Assembly (NCBI RefSeq): GCF_021869535.1
Contig: NW_026262712.1
Span: 68,852,100 to 68,916,099 of the forward strand
Length of the DNA stretch: 64,000 bases
Direction: 5' to 3'
Origin: Mytilus californianus
Lineage: Eukaryota > Mollusca > Bivalvia > Mytilida > Mytilidae
Position numbers and translations under genes: made by a program. Positions within the stretch are counted from its first letter, which is position 1, and the number at the start of each line of letters is the position of its first letter. The notes beneath the pieces were generated by a model. The model was not told the origin of the DNA. It searched no databases and was given only the letters and a program-made list of their open reading frames with translations. Of this stretch, positions 46,570 to 57,504 are shown piece after piece.

Positions 46570-46756
46570 TCTAATATGCAGAGAGACACTGGTAAATATT
46601 TCGGCACAATGCAGGATTATTCTCTGTATAATGCAATTCTAACTGTTCCAAATGAAATAATTTGGGTAAAACATATTTTTTTTTAATTGAAGCGGACGAA
46701 ATAAAAATACAGAAATACTTTGCTAACGTCATTAAACAAGTTGATATACGTCAGTG

Positions 46757-46811
46757 TCGAGGGGCCCGAAATAAACTTTATTTTTCCGAATAGCCAGTAA
46801 ATAAGTGTTTT
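46757..46811. mobile_element. Half copy of the 46428 MITE
   Basis: CGAGGGGCCCGAAATAAACT and AATAGCCAGTAAATAAGTGT resemble the right half of the element at 46428-46569. The opposite arm is absent or too diverged to see. Confidence 0.5.
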
Positions 46812-46889
46812 ATTACAAATGTATACAGAAAGTGCGGAAAAATGTTTACTTCCAGTATTTCCCATAAAAAGACTATTAATAGCATTATC

Positions 46890-47020
46890 GATACCATTTT
46901 TTATGCACTAGATGCGCATTTCAGTGATGCACTGAGCCAGAATATTTTAAAATAAAAATCTTATTATAGGAATCAAGAGCTTATAAACCTAAAAGGATAA
47001 AAAGTATACCCAAAGCCGGG
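46890..47020 (-). repeat. Repeat with a deleted hammerhead ribozyme
   Basis: On the - strand this resembles a mussel repeat family related to that at 11972-12190 (ATCAAGAGCTTATAAACC and AAAAGTATACCCAAAGCC on the + strand). The hammerhead region at 46903-46932 lacks stem II and half of the core. Confidence 0.55.
46903..46932 (-). ncRNA. Hammerhead ribozyme remnant, internal deletion
   Basis: On the - strand stem I pairs GTGCATCA with TAGTGCAT (7 of 8, with G-U), followed directly by CTGA joined to AATGCGCATC. The stem III loop GCGC and the ATC triplet remain, but the A9 side, stem II and the GA of GAAA are gone. It cannot be active. It is informative as a relic of the GCGC-loop type. Confidence 0.65.
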
Positions 47021-47324
47021 CAGGCAATAGTTTAGAAACCATAAACCGGTTAATATTTTTACTTGAAAATGTTTGCTTCCAGTAATTACTAACCCTCTAT
47101 AGATCCGTAGTGGGTCAGCAGCGATCCGTATAACGAACGTATCGCACAGGAGACTTTTCCTGTCAAGTTTTGTATAAAATGTTAAAAATAAACAATGAAA
47201 TACAATAACAATAATAGTCGACGTGACGTCATGATACCCTATTAAGATCCGTAAGGGGTTCCACGTGACGGCGTTATACCAATCATATCATCACTCACTT
47301 ACCCGAGGTGCGATAACAACAGTT

Positions 47325-47525
47325 ATAGGTCACCATACGGCCTTCAACAATGAGAGAAAAAAATACCGTATCGGCAGCTTTAATAGGCTCAGACTAAAAA
47401 ACGTGACACAATTCAATCAAGAAAACTAACGGCCTAATGACTAACAATATAATTTACGAGAAACAAATATGACAGATATGAACCAATGATAATCAATGAG
47501 TTACAGGTTCATGACTTAAGACAAG
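47325..47525 (-). repeat. R1 retroelement tail, inverted copy at 47.3 kb
   Basis: CGGCCTTCAACAATGAGAGA, AACTAACGGCCTAATGA and AAATATGACAGATATGAACC match 54449-54775 in the same orientation. The ends are more diverged than in other copies. Confidence 0.7.
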
Positions 47526-48706
47526 GAAGCCTTATTAAAAAATAGCATAAAGTTATCGTTCGTGCTATAAGTCAGAGAAATGGATACAAGAGAATTAAAA
47601 CTTCGTTCCGTTGCACATGTTAGGATGTTTATTTCTATTTTTATGTATAAATAACATAAACGTATATATCAGTCGATCGTATTTGATTAAAAAAAAGTCC
47701 AAGAAGATGAAATTATGTAGCTTGATATTAGCATGATTATGCATAAAGATGAGCATGTGTGTATATGTGTTACTGAGTAACTAATTTCATGCAAGTTTTG
47801 GCCTTGTTGATCTTTCTGTAATGGTTTCTACTGTCACTAGATTTGCAAGTTTATGAGAATGATTAGTGATACTTTATCAGCCAAAACATTTTAGCTAATA
47901 TCAATTTGATCTTTGGAATATAACGTATGATTGGTAGTTACATATTATATGTTATACAATGCAATATATATAACCTACATTATATTTGATGTATTTCTTT
48001 TAAACCTGGTACATCTAACATCATTTGGAAATTGTAAAAAGGAATCTCCTTTGTAGTCAACCTTCTTTCCAGATACTGATGAACAATTTCGCATACAAGT
48101 ATATAATGAGTAGATCGAGATTACAGACGAGATTCATATCTGGTTTATAAAATGTTTATGGTCATTCAAATAAGGAAAATGTTGTTGATCATTCTCACAG
48201 GAAATGCGCTAAAATTTGCATGGTATGTAAGTAAATAATGATTGAATATTCGTCATTTACTAGTCGACGCTTTACATTTACGCCAATAGACATTTAATTT
48301 GAGGTGAAATAAAAATTTTTATAGAGTATTTTTTGTTTGAAATTGCAATGTTTTTATGTTTTTTTTTAAAGTTTATATAAGGGAAGACAAGGTGACATCA
48401 CTGACAACTACTTATTTCTGTTAGGATGTTTTTTGGTAAATCATATAAGTTGATAAAAAGTAATTAGATAAAGATAAAAATGAATAAATGAATGAATATT
48501 AGATACATTTTGATAAGAACTACAAGGTCAGAACTATAAAAAGATTGACCGAAGTATATTTCGTATGCGTATCATATCTGTAAATCTGTACACGGTCAAC
48601 ACTTTTACATCCTTTAAAAAAATTACAAAAAAGATACGTCAAAGTTGATATCTACATTTTGATTCTTCAACCAGAAATGAGAAGTAAAAAACAAGCTTTC
48701 GTAATT
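47526..48706. other. About 1.2 kb non-coding
   Basis: AT-rich. No coding, RNA or repeat feature recognised. Confidence 0.35.
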
Positions 48707-48955
48707 GCCTCGATGATTCCTGTGGTACTGTGTTCGTCTAGAGTACGAGTTGTCGTGTGTTCGATCCCAGAACGGGTTTTAACAAGGACTTTAAAATTAG
48801 TGTTTGCTGCTTTTTCGGCAAACACGTCACATAACAGTCTAATGGCAAATAATGGTCAGAAGAATGTGGTCGAGTATGGTACCATTTTGCCGTTGAGAGA
48901 TATATTTGTCTTAAGTTTTCTTGCAATATTTGGGTATCTAGGCTACCGATAGGAC
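48707..48955 (+). mobile_element. tRNA-headed SINE, + copy
   Basis: The 70-base head (48707-48777) has a tRNA-like layout ending in a B-box-like GTGTTCGATCCCAGAACGG. The body, with AGGACTTTAAAATTAGTG and TTTGCTGCTTTTTCGGC, aligns with the body of the SINE at 60955-61209 (AAGACTGTAAAAAAATTG, TTTGCTGCTTCTCCGC). The frame at 48659-48952 is a translation of this element. Confidence 0.65.
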
Positions 48956-49222
48956 AGCAGATCAGATAATCCTAGACTAAATACAATGGACTATAAACGT
49001 TTTGCATTTTATGAGTCATGTCCACATTATAAGATAGAAGACGTTGTGACAGCACTTTAGATTTCTTGGACTTTAAATTTATTAACATGATTAAGATAAG
49101 TTTTTATAGCTATTAACAAAGATCTGATAGTTGATCACTTAGCAGAGTTATTTTTAAAGCCGTTTAAAAAAGTTTATTTCAGTTAGCTTTTGATCAAAAT
49201 AAACATTTTTTTATGACATATA

Positions 49223-50318
49223 GAGTGCATTTCTTTCTAACACAAACGATGCAAACGTCTAAGCGCGCACATGTTTTGATCATTTGTTTCTAACATACGT
49301 TTGCAAAGTTTACATACACTTTGACAAACTATGCACTCGCCAAAAATGCGTCTACAGTTTGTCGTTCGTCGTTTGTTAGTACAAACGCTACACTTGTTTC
49401 TAACTTCAACTTTGAATCAATTATCTGCACGTGTTTTTTCCGTTTAAAACAAACATTGGAACAATCTGCAAAAAGACAAACAATGCAGCGAAATCTTCAC
49501 CCAAGTGCCTATCATAGCATATAAACGTAATATCAAAGAATACCTTGCTAAATGAAGGCAATAGTTGGGAGACTTTTGAAAGGGACCCATGGTCCAGAAC
49601 ACAGATATCGTCCTTCACGAATATAGTCCCTAGTGTTAACAGTGTATAACTTGCAATTGTTTTTCATACACTTTCCCAATTCATGTCTTGATACTTAATG
49701 CATGAAATATTAAGGAAGGTGATGAAATTACATGTTTAAAAAATTTGGGTGCTGAATCTTTATGTTAAGTAGTGATTTGGTCTAGTTAAAAAAGGTCAAA
49801 ATTTTGTATGTCTGAAACTGTCAAACTGAATTTTATACCCCCCTTAACACAGAATTGTCAATATTTTAAGTTAAAGCTGGTAGACTTTTCTATAACTTTG
49901 ATATTATTTGTTCCAATAGTAATTCATTACACTGTAAAATTCTTTTGGAGATAGAGCAGGTTCGATTTTTTTAATTTGAATTTATTGTCTAACAGAAATG
50001 CACTACGAAATAACTGTGTTCTGGTGCCCCATGCTTTAACAGTATAAGCAAAAATCCCGAAACACTGTAAGTAATAATCTTAATCATAGGCAACACAATT
50101 TACATACATATGAAATAGAATAAACGGTGTAAAGTCTTGAGATTTATTACGTATGTTGTTTGAAGGAACCGCATTTAATAATAGCATTATTGAAAGTTCA
50201 AAAAGGGTCAGTAAACACTGATTAAACGATGTATTTGTTTCTACTTTTGTAGCGTTTAGCAAACGATAACAAACGCCACACAACGTTTACCAAATATTGG
50301 TTAGAAAGAAATGCACTC
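49223..50318. mobile_element. Inverted-repeat DNA element, 1096 bp
   Basis: Perfect 19-base termini GAGTGCATTTCTTTCTAAC face each other at 49223 and 50318. Short AAACG/CGTTTG motifs recur near both ends. The flanks are ATA on the left and TTA on the right, which could be a decayed 3-bp TWA target duplication as in PIF/Harbinger, but I do not assign a superfamily. No transposase frame is visible. The short frames at 49321-49524 and 50080-50283 lie inside. Confidence 0.75.
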
Positions 50319-50865
50319 TTAATACATGCATCGTCATTGACCCACTTTATCTTGTTGACTGTTTATCTTCCAAATCTTTCAGCGAATCATGATCAATTAC
50401 GGTTACTCTTGTGTGATCCTTTCAGGTTAGTTATTTGGTGAATATGTTTAACTGGATCAATACTGACACCCACGGATAAAAGACACTGCATGTATTACAT
50501 AAATGTTTTTAGAATGTTTTTTAAAAGTTATATGTGTGGTACGTTACCTAATTGTTTGAATTTTTAAGACTCGTTGAATTTTTGACATGCGATAAAGGGT
50601 ACCCCTAGTAGAACTAGAAAGACTTACGTACCCTCTCAGTAAAACGAATACTTTTCGCATTGTCTTTTAGTTGGTTGTGCATATGCTGCATAACTTTGTG
50701 TTTTACATTGCTTTTATTTGAATTTTATTAATAATTTTATTGACAGCATTGTGCAAATGTTGTTGATAATGCGAAAACAATTTTTTCTTGCATAGTTCTT
50801 CATTGTTATCATACTTATATTTCAGCTTTGTGTTCAAGTGTTCCCGTTTATGAAATTTTAAATTA

Positions 50866-51085
50866 TCAAGAAACTAAGGTTGCAACTCCCTTAGGCAAAG
50901 TTGGCTAAGAAAGTTAAATGAATTTGGTTATTATTTTTGGTCATGTACCTCTTCGACGGTTTCGGTTTTTATATATCCTTGGCTTTCAAATATTCGGCTT
51001 TGTGTGTTCCTGATGACGGTAAATCCAGAAAAGCGCTTCGAACACATGGAATTTATCTAGTGATTTTTTTTCATTTTTGAAGATT
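50866..51085 (+). repeat. Mussel repeat carrying hammerhead ribozyme type 3, copy 2
   Basis: Second copy of the 31020-31240 repeat, with GTTGCAACTCCCTTAGGCAA, GACGGTTTCGGTTTTTATAT and CTTTCAAATATTCGGCTTTG. The hammerhead lies at 51002-51047. Confidence 0.8.
51002..51047 (+). ncRNA. Hammerhead ribozyme motif, type 3, copy 2 (best preserved)
   Basis: Stem I pairs GTGTGTTC (51002-51009) with GAACACAT (51040-51047) over eight pairs, one G-U. The core CTGATGA (51010-51016) and GAAA (51028-51031) are both perfect. Stem II is GG/CC with a TAAAT loop, weakened by a C-A mismatch at its base. Stem III is two A-U pairs with loop GCGC, and the cut would follow C51039. It is the only motif in the window with both core strands intact. 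The weak stem II may limit cleavage. Confidence 0.9.
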
Positions 51086-51834
51086 TATTTATGAGCAAAC
51101 TTTGTGAAACATTCGCTTTCATTTTGCAGTTAAGTATTATTTGCTCATATTTACATTTTAAATCGACTTTTCGGTTATACCTATGAACACAAAACTAATT
51201 TTTCGTAAACATTGAAGTTTAAAGATAAATTTTACGTACGTGACAAGTAACAATTATTTTGAAAGCTAATAAAACGTTTTAAAAGTAATGCTCAGGAACG
51301 TTTACTATTATATATAACGTTTTATAATATTGGTAATATGTCAAAGTATGTTACCGTTAATTACTCAAGGGCTTCATTTGATTTACAAGGACTCATAAAT
51401 CATTGAACTCTATTTGTATAACCGACCTTACATATGAGAAAAGTCCGTTGATCGAGTAAGCTACTGGTTCATTGAGAGTAATTTGTAAAATTTGTTACAA
51501 TTTTATAGAATTTTTTAATTATCTCATAGTCGTAGTGGTTTTGCAAATATTATATCGTATCTAGCATGCCTAGCAAAATTATTCAAAATGGGGTTTTTTT
51601 TGTGTTTTTTTGTTTTTGTTTGTGTTCACATTGCTATTATTTCGAAATACATTTCTATATACAAAATACAAAATACAATTCAAATGCTTCAACATTACAA
51701 AATGAACAATAGTAATAGTAAATACAAGAGTTTAATGATTGTAATCTCAGAATCGAACTAAAAAACGAACAGAGAGTCCTTCAAATCTTGAATACGTTTA
51801 ATAAAATACGATATATATTAAAGGACGTACCTGT
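51086..51834. other. Non-coding stretch
   Basis: AT-rich, T-run near 51590-51620. No feature recognised. Confidence 0.35.
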
Positions 51835-51900
51835 AGTCGTCCTGAACATGCATGAAATATTTGCCATTGGACGTTAAGCAACCAACAATCAATCATATTA
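51835..51900 (-). repeat. Short dispersed repeat shared with 59285-59345
   Basis: The complement of CATTGGACGTTAAGCAACCA occurs at 59290-59335 (TTGGTTGCTTAACGTCCAATG), with flanking ATGAAATATTTGCC shared too. Boundaries are unclear. Confidence 0.65.
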
Positions 51901-52614
51901 GAGGAGCGCATATAAACAGTAAAATTTAAACCAGAATATTAATAAGAGCACGAAAGAAACGAAATATTTATACATTTATACATCATAATACGCGACTAGT
52001 CTGTGTTTAACTTTTCGTCGGCAAATATCTGTAATGCATGATGAATAATTATCGCGCAGTTGGGATGACGGTGTCGTTAAAAGTTATGCATACATAAGCT
52101 TTCACCAGAAACAATATGAATTCAGTCAAATAGATAGAAATATTAATTTCAAAAAAGTTTAGTATTTTTACTGGGCTATTTTTTTATGGTAGTGAAAAAA
52201 ACCCGTAAACACAAAGACAAACTGTATCTAAGCACATCAATGGATTTTATATCCTCTTCATTTATAAGAATAATACAGTCATCTTCGATGTCGATTGAAA
52301 ACATTGATAAAACATGAGGGTAGATACCAAGGGCACATTCATAACTCATAAGTCGAAGGAAAAAAAAACTAACAACGACATGGCGAAACACAAAAAAGAC
52401 CAAAATACATACAAGTCTACAAAACACTACAAAGAACACTAAAGACTGTACACCACGAAATCCATCAAAAACATGATGTGAACTACGGTGCTTAGGAAGG
52501 GTAAGCAGTTTCTTCTTCACATGGGGCACCCGTCGTGTTGCTCATGCAAGTACAAATCCGGTGATAAGTCTCACTGGGTGATTATGTCAAAATCGAAACA
52601 AAATGGGACGGGAT

Positions 52615-53035
52615 TGAGTTACGACAATTTGAACAAGCCTTTTTCAACTGATTTTTACAGTTTGTTCATATGTTGTGCTGTTATACCACTCTCCCAGGTT
52701 AGGAAGGGTTGGGCGCCCGCAAATATATTTAACTCCGCCACACTCTGTATGTGCCTATCCCAAGTCAGGAAGCTATATTCAGTGGTTGTCGTTTGTTGCT
52801 GTATATCATATTTGTTTTTCGTTTCTTGTTTTGTATATATATTAGGCCGTTAGTTTTTCTCGTTTGCATAGTTTTCAATTTGTCATTTTGGGGCCTTTTA
52901 TAGCTGACTATTGGGTATTGGTTTTGCTCATCGTCGAAGGCCGTGTGTTGACCTATAGTTGTTAATTTCTACGTATTTTTGTCTCTTTGTGGAGAGTTGT
53001 CTCATTGGCAATTAAACCACATCTTCTTTTTTAAT
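52615..53035 (+). repeat. R1 retroelement tail, long copy at 52.6 kb
   Basis: It begins TTTTTCAACTGATTTTTACA and proceeds through TGCCTATCCCAAGTCAGGAA, GTGGTTGTCGTTTGTTGCTG, GTCGAAGGCCGTGTG and TCTCATTGGCAATTAAACCA. It extends about 100 bases further 5' than most copies and matches 62880-63330 there. The frame at 52488-52853 is repeat translation. Confidence 0.85.
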
Positions 53036-53409
53036 TTATATTCGTGGTCATCTGTGACACACACAGATGTTCCATAACGTCCAACTTACTCGTTATGACG
53101 TCTATGAAACTTTCGAATGAACGAAATCAATTTTACCCCTTGAAAATCGTGGTTATATAGATTCATTATAAGCAGCAGCCCTCTATGAAGGAAATCTTGA
53201 TAGGAAACGCATGTAGATGTACATATGTTAGCATACCAGGACCGTGTCTTGAATTTCATCTACTGCAAACGGAATTGTGCAGATAAGAAATAACATAATA
53301 CTTGTATACTATATATATAAGGAGTTGCTGAGGGAATGCCAATTAGACAACTATTTATTAGAGACCATATAGGACGAGAATGCAAGGAACTATAGGGTAG
53401 ATATAATAT

Positions 53410-53989
53410 AGAAAGTAAAATAACAAAAATACCAAACTCCAAGGAAAATTCAAATAGAAAAGTCCCTTACCAAATGGCAAAATCAAAAATTCAAACACAT
53501 CAAAACAATGGAAAACAAATGTCATATTCCTGACTTGGTACAGGCATTTCCATATGTAGAAAATGGTGGATTAGACCTGGTTTTATAGCTAGTTAAACCT
53601 CTCACTTGTATGACAGTCGCATAAAATTCCATTTTATTGACAACAATGTGTGAACAAAACAAACAAACATAATAGGTAAAAATGTCAAAAATAGGGGTGC
53701 AGCATTCAACATTGTGTTATAACCTTAATCACTATAAAAACAAACAAATATGTCAACAAAGAAAAACAAAATGGCATATAGACAAAGCATATAATCAAAA
53801 ATGAAAGACAAGAATACGAAAAACGACCACAGCACATTGACGGGATGCATAAGTTCTGACCCACGCCAAAAGGATATTACCAAAAAATGGACCAAACAGT
53901 AAAGGTTAATAAATTTCAAAGACAAAAAAAAAAAAAAAAAAAAAAGAACAGCATAACACGTAATTAAGATGATAACAACGTCAGTACCT
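53410..53989 (-). repeat. 3' tail of the 'YIDD' retroelement, copy 4 (R3)
   Basis: On the - strand it continues directly from the reverse-transcriptase stop. It includes the complement of CTCACTTGTATGACAGTCGC and of GAAAGTAAAATAACAAAAAT, shared with 14988-15544 and the solo R3 copies. An A-run at 53925-53945 on + lies inside. Confidence 0.8.
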
Positions 53990-54330
53990 AGAATCTATAC
54001 TTCAAGACCATCATGTATTATTTGTGAAGTTGATACGGAATATTTGTCAACAAGGTCTTGGTATCTTCCGATGAACTTTTTAGAAATAGGACGAGACGTT
54101 CTTTGCCATATATATTATTATAACCCTGGTTCATCAACTTTCTGCTCAGACACTTGTGACGTTTTATAAAGTCTGAGTAGCAGCCGCAAGCTCTTGAATA
54201 CCGAATCAGTTAGGAAATCTATATCCCATATACAGGTGAAGTTGGTATAATGCTACTAAGGTGGAGGAAATTGATAATTTCAAAATTAAAATTGTCTCAT
54301 TTGTCATAGATTCTGGTAGCAATAGATTCG
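53990..54330 (-). pseudogene. Reverse transcriptase C-terminal fragment, 'YIDD' family, copy 4
   Basis: On the - strand, with frame changes, it translates to RIYDKRD-type residues changed to MTNET in one frame, then INF, a LRLLLRL-like block, and finally KKFIGRYQDLVDKYSVSTSQ and IIHDGLEV before a stop. These blocks match copies 1-3. It is 5'-truncated near a diverged sequence at about 54340. The + strand frame at 53969-54169 is its shadow. Confidence 0.75.
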
Positions 54331-54448
54331 AGGTATAATGAATGAATAAGATTTGTTGGTTTCATAATTATGTTTCACTTATATGAAACGACATCATTGA
54401 ATCAAAATACAGTCCAACCACTTTCAGATGAATTTAAATCAGCACCGA

Positions 54449-54775
54449 TATAAAAATAAGGAGATGGGGTATGATCGCCAATGAGACAACTATCCACCAA
54501 AGTTCAAATGAAGTGGATGTAAGCAATTATAGGCAACCGTGCGGCCTTCAACAATGAGAAAATCCCATACCGTATGGTCGGCTATAAAAGGCTCCGACAT
54601 GAAAAATGTGAAACAATTCAATTAAGAAAACTAACGGCCTAATTTATAACAAAACAGTTTACGAAAAACAAATATGACAGACATGAACCAACGACAACAA
54701 CTGAACTAAAGGCTCCTGACTTGGGACAGGCACATACAGAATGCGGCGGGGTTAAACATGTTTGTTAGCGCTTTT
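54449..54775 (-). repeat. R1 retroelement tail, inverted copy at 54.5 kb
   Basis: A well-preserved copy: AATAAGGAGATGGGGTATGA, GCCAATGAGACAACTATCCA, AACTAACGGCCTAATT, GCTCCTGACTTGGGACAGGC, GCGGGGTTAAACATG. Confidence 0.85.
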
Positions 54776-55350
54776 ACATACTTTGGAAACTTGTTTTTTA
54801 ATAGATGTTTCATATCTTTCATGCCTACTGCGAAAAAAATAAATTTAAGGTTTTTTATTCGGAGGTGTTCTCATGTGGCTTCAAGATTTGCAAGGGCTTC
54901 ATTGATATATTGTTTTATCTGCAGCTCTAGTTGTAGCATTATCCGTGGAAATTTCTGCAGCTTTCGCATCGTCTGCATTGAAATCGCCATGGTCAGGCCC
55001 ATAATTCATTTGGTAAGTTCAGGTTCCTCTACTGCCCGAACAGGAGTAGGCGGCTCCTGATCCCCACCAGCAGGAAGATCTTTGATTATTTTAGCAGCCA
55101 TATACTAGACAGCAGATAACCAGAAAGCCGGAGCACCAAAATAAAAAAAAAAAAAAAACGAAAAAAAAAAACGCGAACACGTAGAAAGCTCAACAGACTC
55201 ATTACAGTATAGCGAGTTTCCTTTGAACATGTTATTCGCGAATTGAACTGCTATAAAGTCGCGGTAACTCTTTGAGGCATCCTCGTCACACTTCAACTTA
55301 AAGCCATAGTTGAAATTTGTAATAGTTTTGTCAATCACCCCTCTCTTCAA
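54770..55350 (-). pseudogene. Degenerate coding-like segment, unknown product
   Basis: On the - strand, 55350-55170 reads GVIDKTITNFNYGFKLKCDE and continues DASKSYRDFIAVQFANN before an A-rich run on the + strand. From an ATG at about 55100 a second segment begins MAAKIIKDLPAGGDQEPPTP and runs with two in-frame TGA stops to about 54770. An alternative frame gives an acidic stretch (DFNADDAKAAEI). The composition looks like former coding DNA, but I recognise no family. It directly borders an R1 tail, so it may be part of a retroelement. Confidence 0.35.
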
Positions 55351-56084
55351 TTAAAACTATAATGATTAGAGTACAATGTTAACAAATTTTTTATTATTTT
55401 AAGATCGTCCCGTCCTGTTCTGAGTCGTATTTGAACTTGGGTTGGAGTCATACACTTATTGTAATATAGGCAATCATGACGTTCTACATTATATCATTGA
55501 ATTTCTTTGATATTTATATAGCACTCGTTCTCATAAACTTTCAGATCTATATGAGTGATACAAATGCAGGAAAAAATGCAATATTTTTATTCACTCTCAG
55601 CTTTATTGCACTTTCCCTACACTTTGCGACTTCGAACTATGCAGAGTTCTTTTCATTTGTACTCTGGTTGATAGTTGCCAACGTATTTAAGGATGAATTG
55701 TATAAGTTAAATATGTAAGTTTCCCGTGTGTATGCCATTTTCTTAATTAATTTAAGTTTCTTTTCTAAATTAATTCCTACCAGACTTATCGTTGTTGTAA
55801 GGGGAATAAATTGCCGTGTCGTTGACGTACACCATTCACATCTTTTTATTCATACTGCTTAAGGATATTCAAGAAAAAAACAACGGTCTTGGGTATTCCA
55901 AGAGAAATCATATATTTTTAGAAGACCTGTTTATATGTACTTAGCTGCGGAACCTTAGCTCTTAGGTCCTTATAATATTTTTTTACAATTTGCGGACCAT
56001 AAAGCAACGGATTTTTCTTATTTCAAAACGTTCGGAATTGAGATCCAGATTCAGGTCGAATTTATTTCCCAAAATTTTATCATT
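55351..56084. other. Non-coding stretch
   Basis: The hydrophobic 80-codon frame at 55476-55718 could look like membrane segments, but AT-rich DNA produces such frames by chance and there is no supporting context. Confidence 0.35.
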
Positions 56085-56305
56085 CTCAGGCCGCACTTAT
56101 TCAAAATATTCAAAATGGCTAAACAAAATAAGCGGAGATGTATACAAAAGGAACTTATTAGATTATAGTGTCAAGGAAATGAATATTTAAACATAGATAG
56201 GTACGTCATATCATAGAAAAATATCTAACGAAACGAACTATATACATTGACAAGCTATGCACGGGCGATGAATAATTAACATTTAGGAAATAAGTGCGGC
56301 CTGAG
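56085..56305. mobile_element. Inverted-repeat MITE, 221 bp
   Basis: Termini CTCAGGCCGCACTTATT at the left and its complement AATAAGTGCGGCCTGAG at the right, perfect over 17 bases. AT-rich interior. No clear target duplication. Confidence 0.8.
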
Positions 56306-56826
56306 AAAATTAAACATTTAAGAACACTCATGATTTCTATAGTTTAAGTTTGTAACTGAAAGCCTGATCTGACAAATTGCTAATGTTGTAATTATATAAT
56401 AAAACCGTTAACACAGAGCGCGAGACAGATAAACAATTTCTAAAATGCTTAGTCGATTTATACTTCCCCGATCGACTGATTTGGTTTGTAATCAACGTGT
56501 AAATCATTTGATCTCAGTTCTTCATTGGTCAAATTTTATTATGAGGTCAAATTGTCTTGTTTTCCTTAGAATTCGCTTTTAAGACGTCACGAAGCAAGTC
56601 GCCCTTGCCTGAAGACAACACATAAAATCAACACATCTCTTTGTATATCATTGGAAAAGAAATACAGAGTGGTTCTACATATCGTCCACAAATATAAGAG
56701 AAACAAATTCCGCCAACTCTTGGGCTCGTCAAGGCTTGCGTTTGAAATTTCTTAACGAAACCGCCTCGATTAGACAAATTTCGTATTACATGTACACACA
56801 ATTCAGCAGTAGAATATATATTTCTC
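56306..56826. other. Non-coding stretch between two MITEs
   Basis: No gene seen. The segment 56575-56780 is less AT-rich (GTCACGAAGCAAGTCGCCCT) and may be an unrecognised repeat. Confidence 0.3.
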
Positions 56827-56830
56827 TTAA

Positions 56831-57504
56831 AGGAGCATTAGTTGTCAAATTCATGTTCAACGATTTGAATCAAATTATCATAGTTGATTAATAACATAAT
56901 ATAACTTATATCCAAATTATAAAAAGTCTAAAATAAACAATTTACGGAGCATGGACTCGATTATATAATATAGTATTTTAGCCTAGACGCCATTTAATCA
57001 ATCATCGAGAGTGCCGACGGTCATATAATCCGATATAAACATAAATACAGATATAAATAGATAGCGAACACGTGCAATTAGGCTTTTCTAGGTCTATTTA
57101 ATTTCATATCATAGGTTAACCAAATGTGTTAATCATCGTTTTTACCTGTATGAGAATGAGTTTTTGTTGATCGAATCAGTCAACCAAAGGTTTACACTTG
57201 TTTCACTTTCAACGTTGACATTCTTTTCTTTTTAATAGCTGAACACGCCTATGTTTATGCATAACCAATCTCTAGCTAAGGTGTTAAATTGAAGGTCACA
57301 TGCGTACGGATTCAACGGGATCAAATGATTCACTTGCAAGTGAATATTTCATCAGCGATGTTTCATATTTTATGTTGACAAATTGAACCAAACAGGCCGC
57401 TAATAGCGAAATATTATTTCACTATGATAATTTCACATTCATTAATGATTGAACAAAAAAAAATCCTGTTTTACTTTTTTTTATATCTCGTAGCTAATGC
57501 CCCT
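56831..57504 (-). mobile_element. TTAA-flanked MITE, copy 2 (674 bp)
   Basis: Inverted relative to copy 1 at 33469-34159. The boundaries are TTAA|AGGAGCATTAGTTGTCAAAT on the left and GTAGCTAATGCCCCT|TTAA on the right. Shared interior blocks include ATTCACTTGCAAGTGAATA and GATCGAATCAGTCAA (complement in copy 1, with substitutions). Confidence 0.8.

Noticed and set aside
48659..48952. 97-codon open frame
   Set aside because: Translation of a tRNA-headed SINE.
52488..52853. 121-codon open frame sharing FSTDFYSLF with 62863-63120
   Set aside because: The similarity comes from the shared R1 repeat, not from a protein family.
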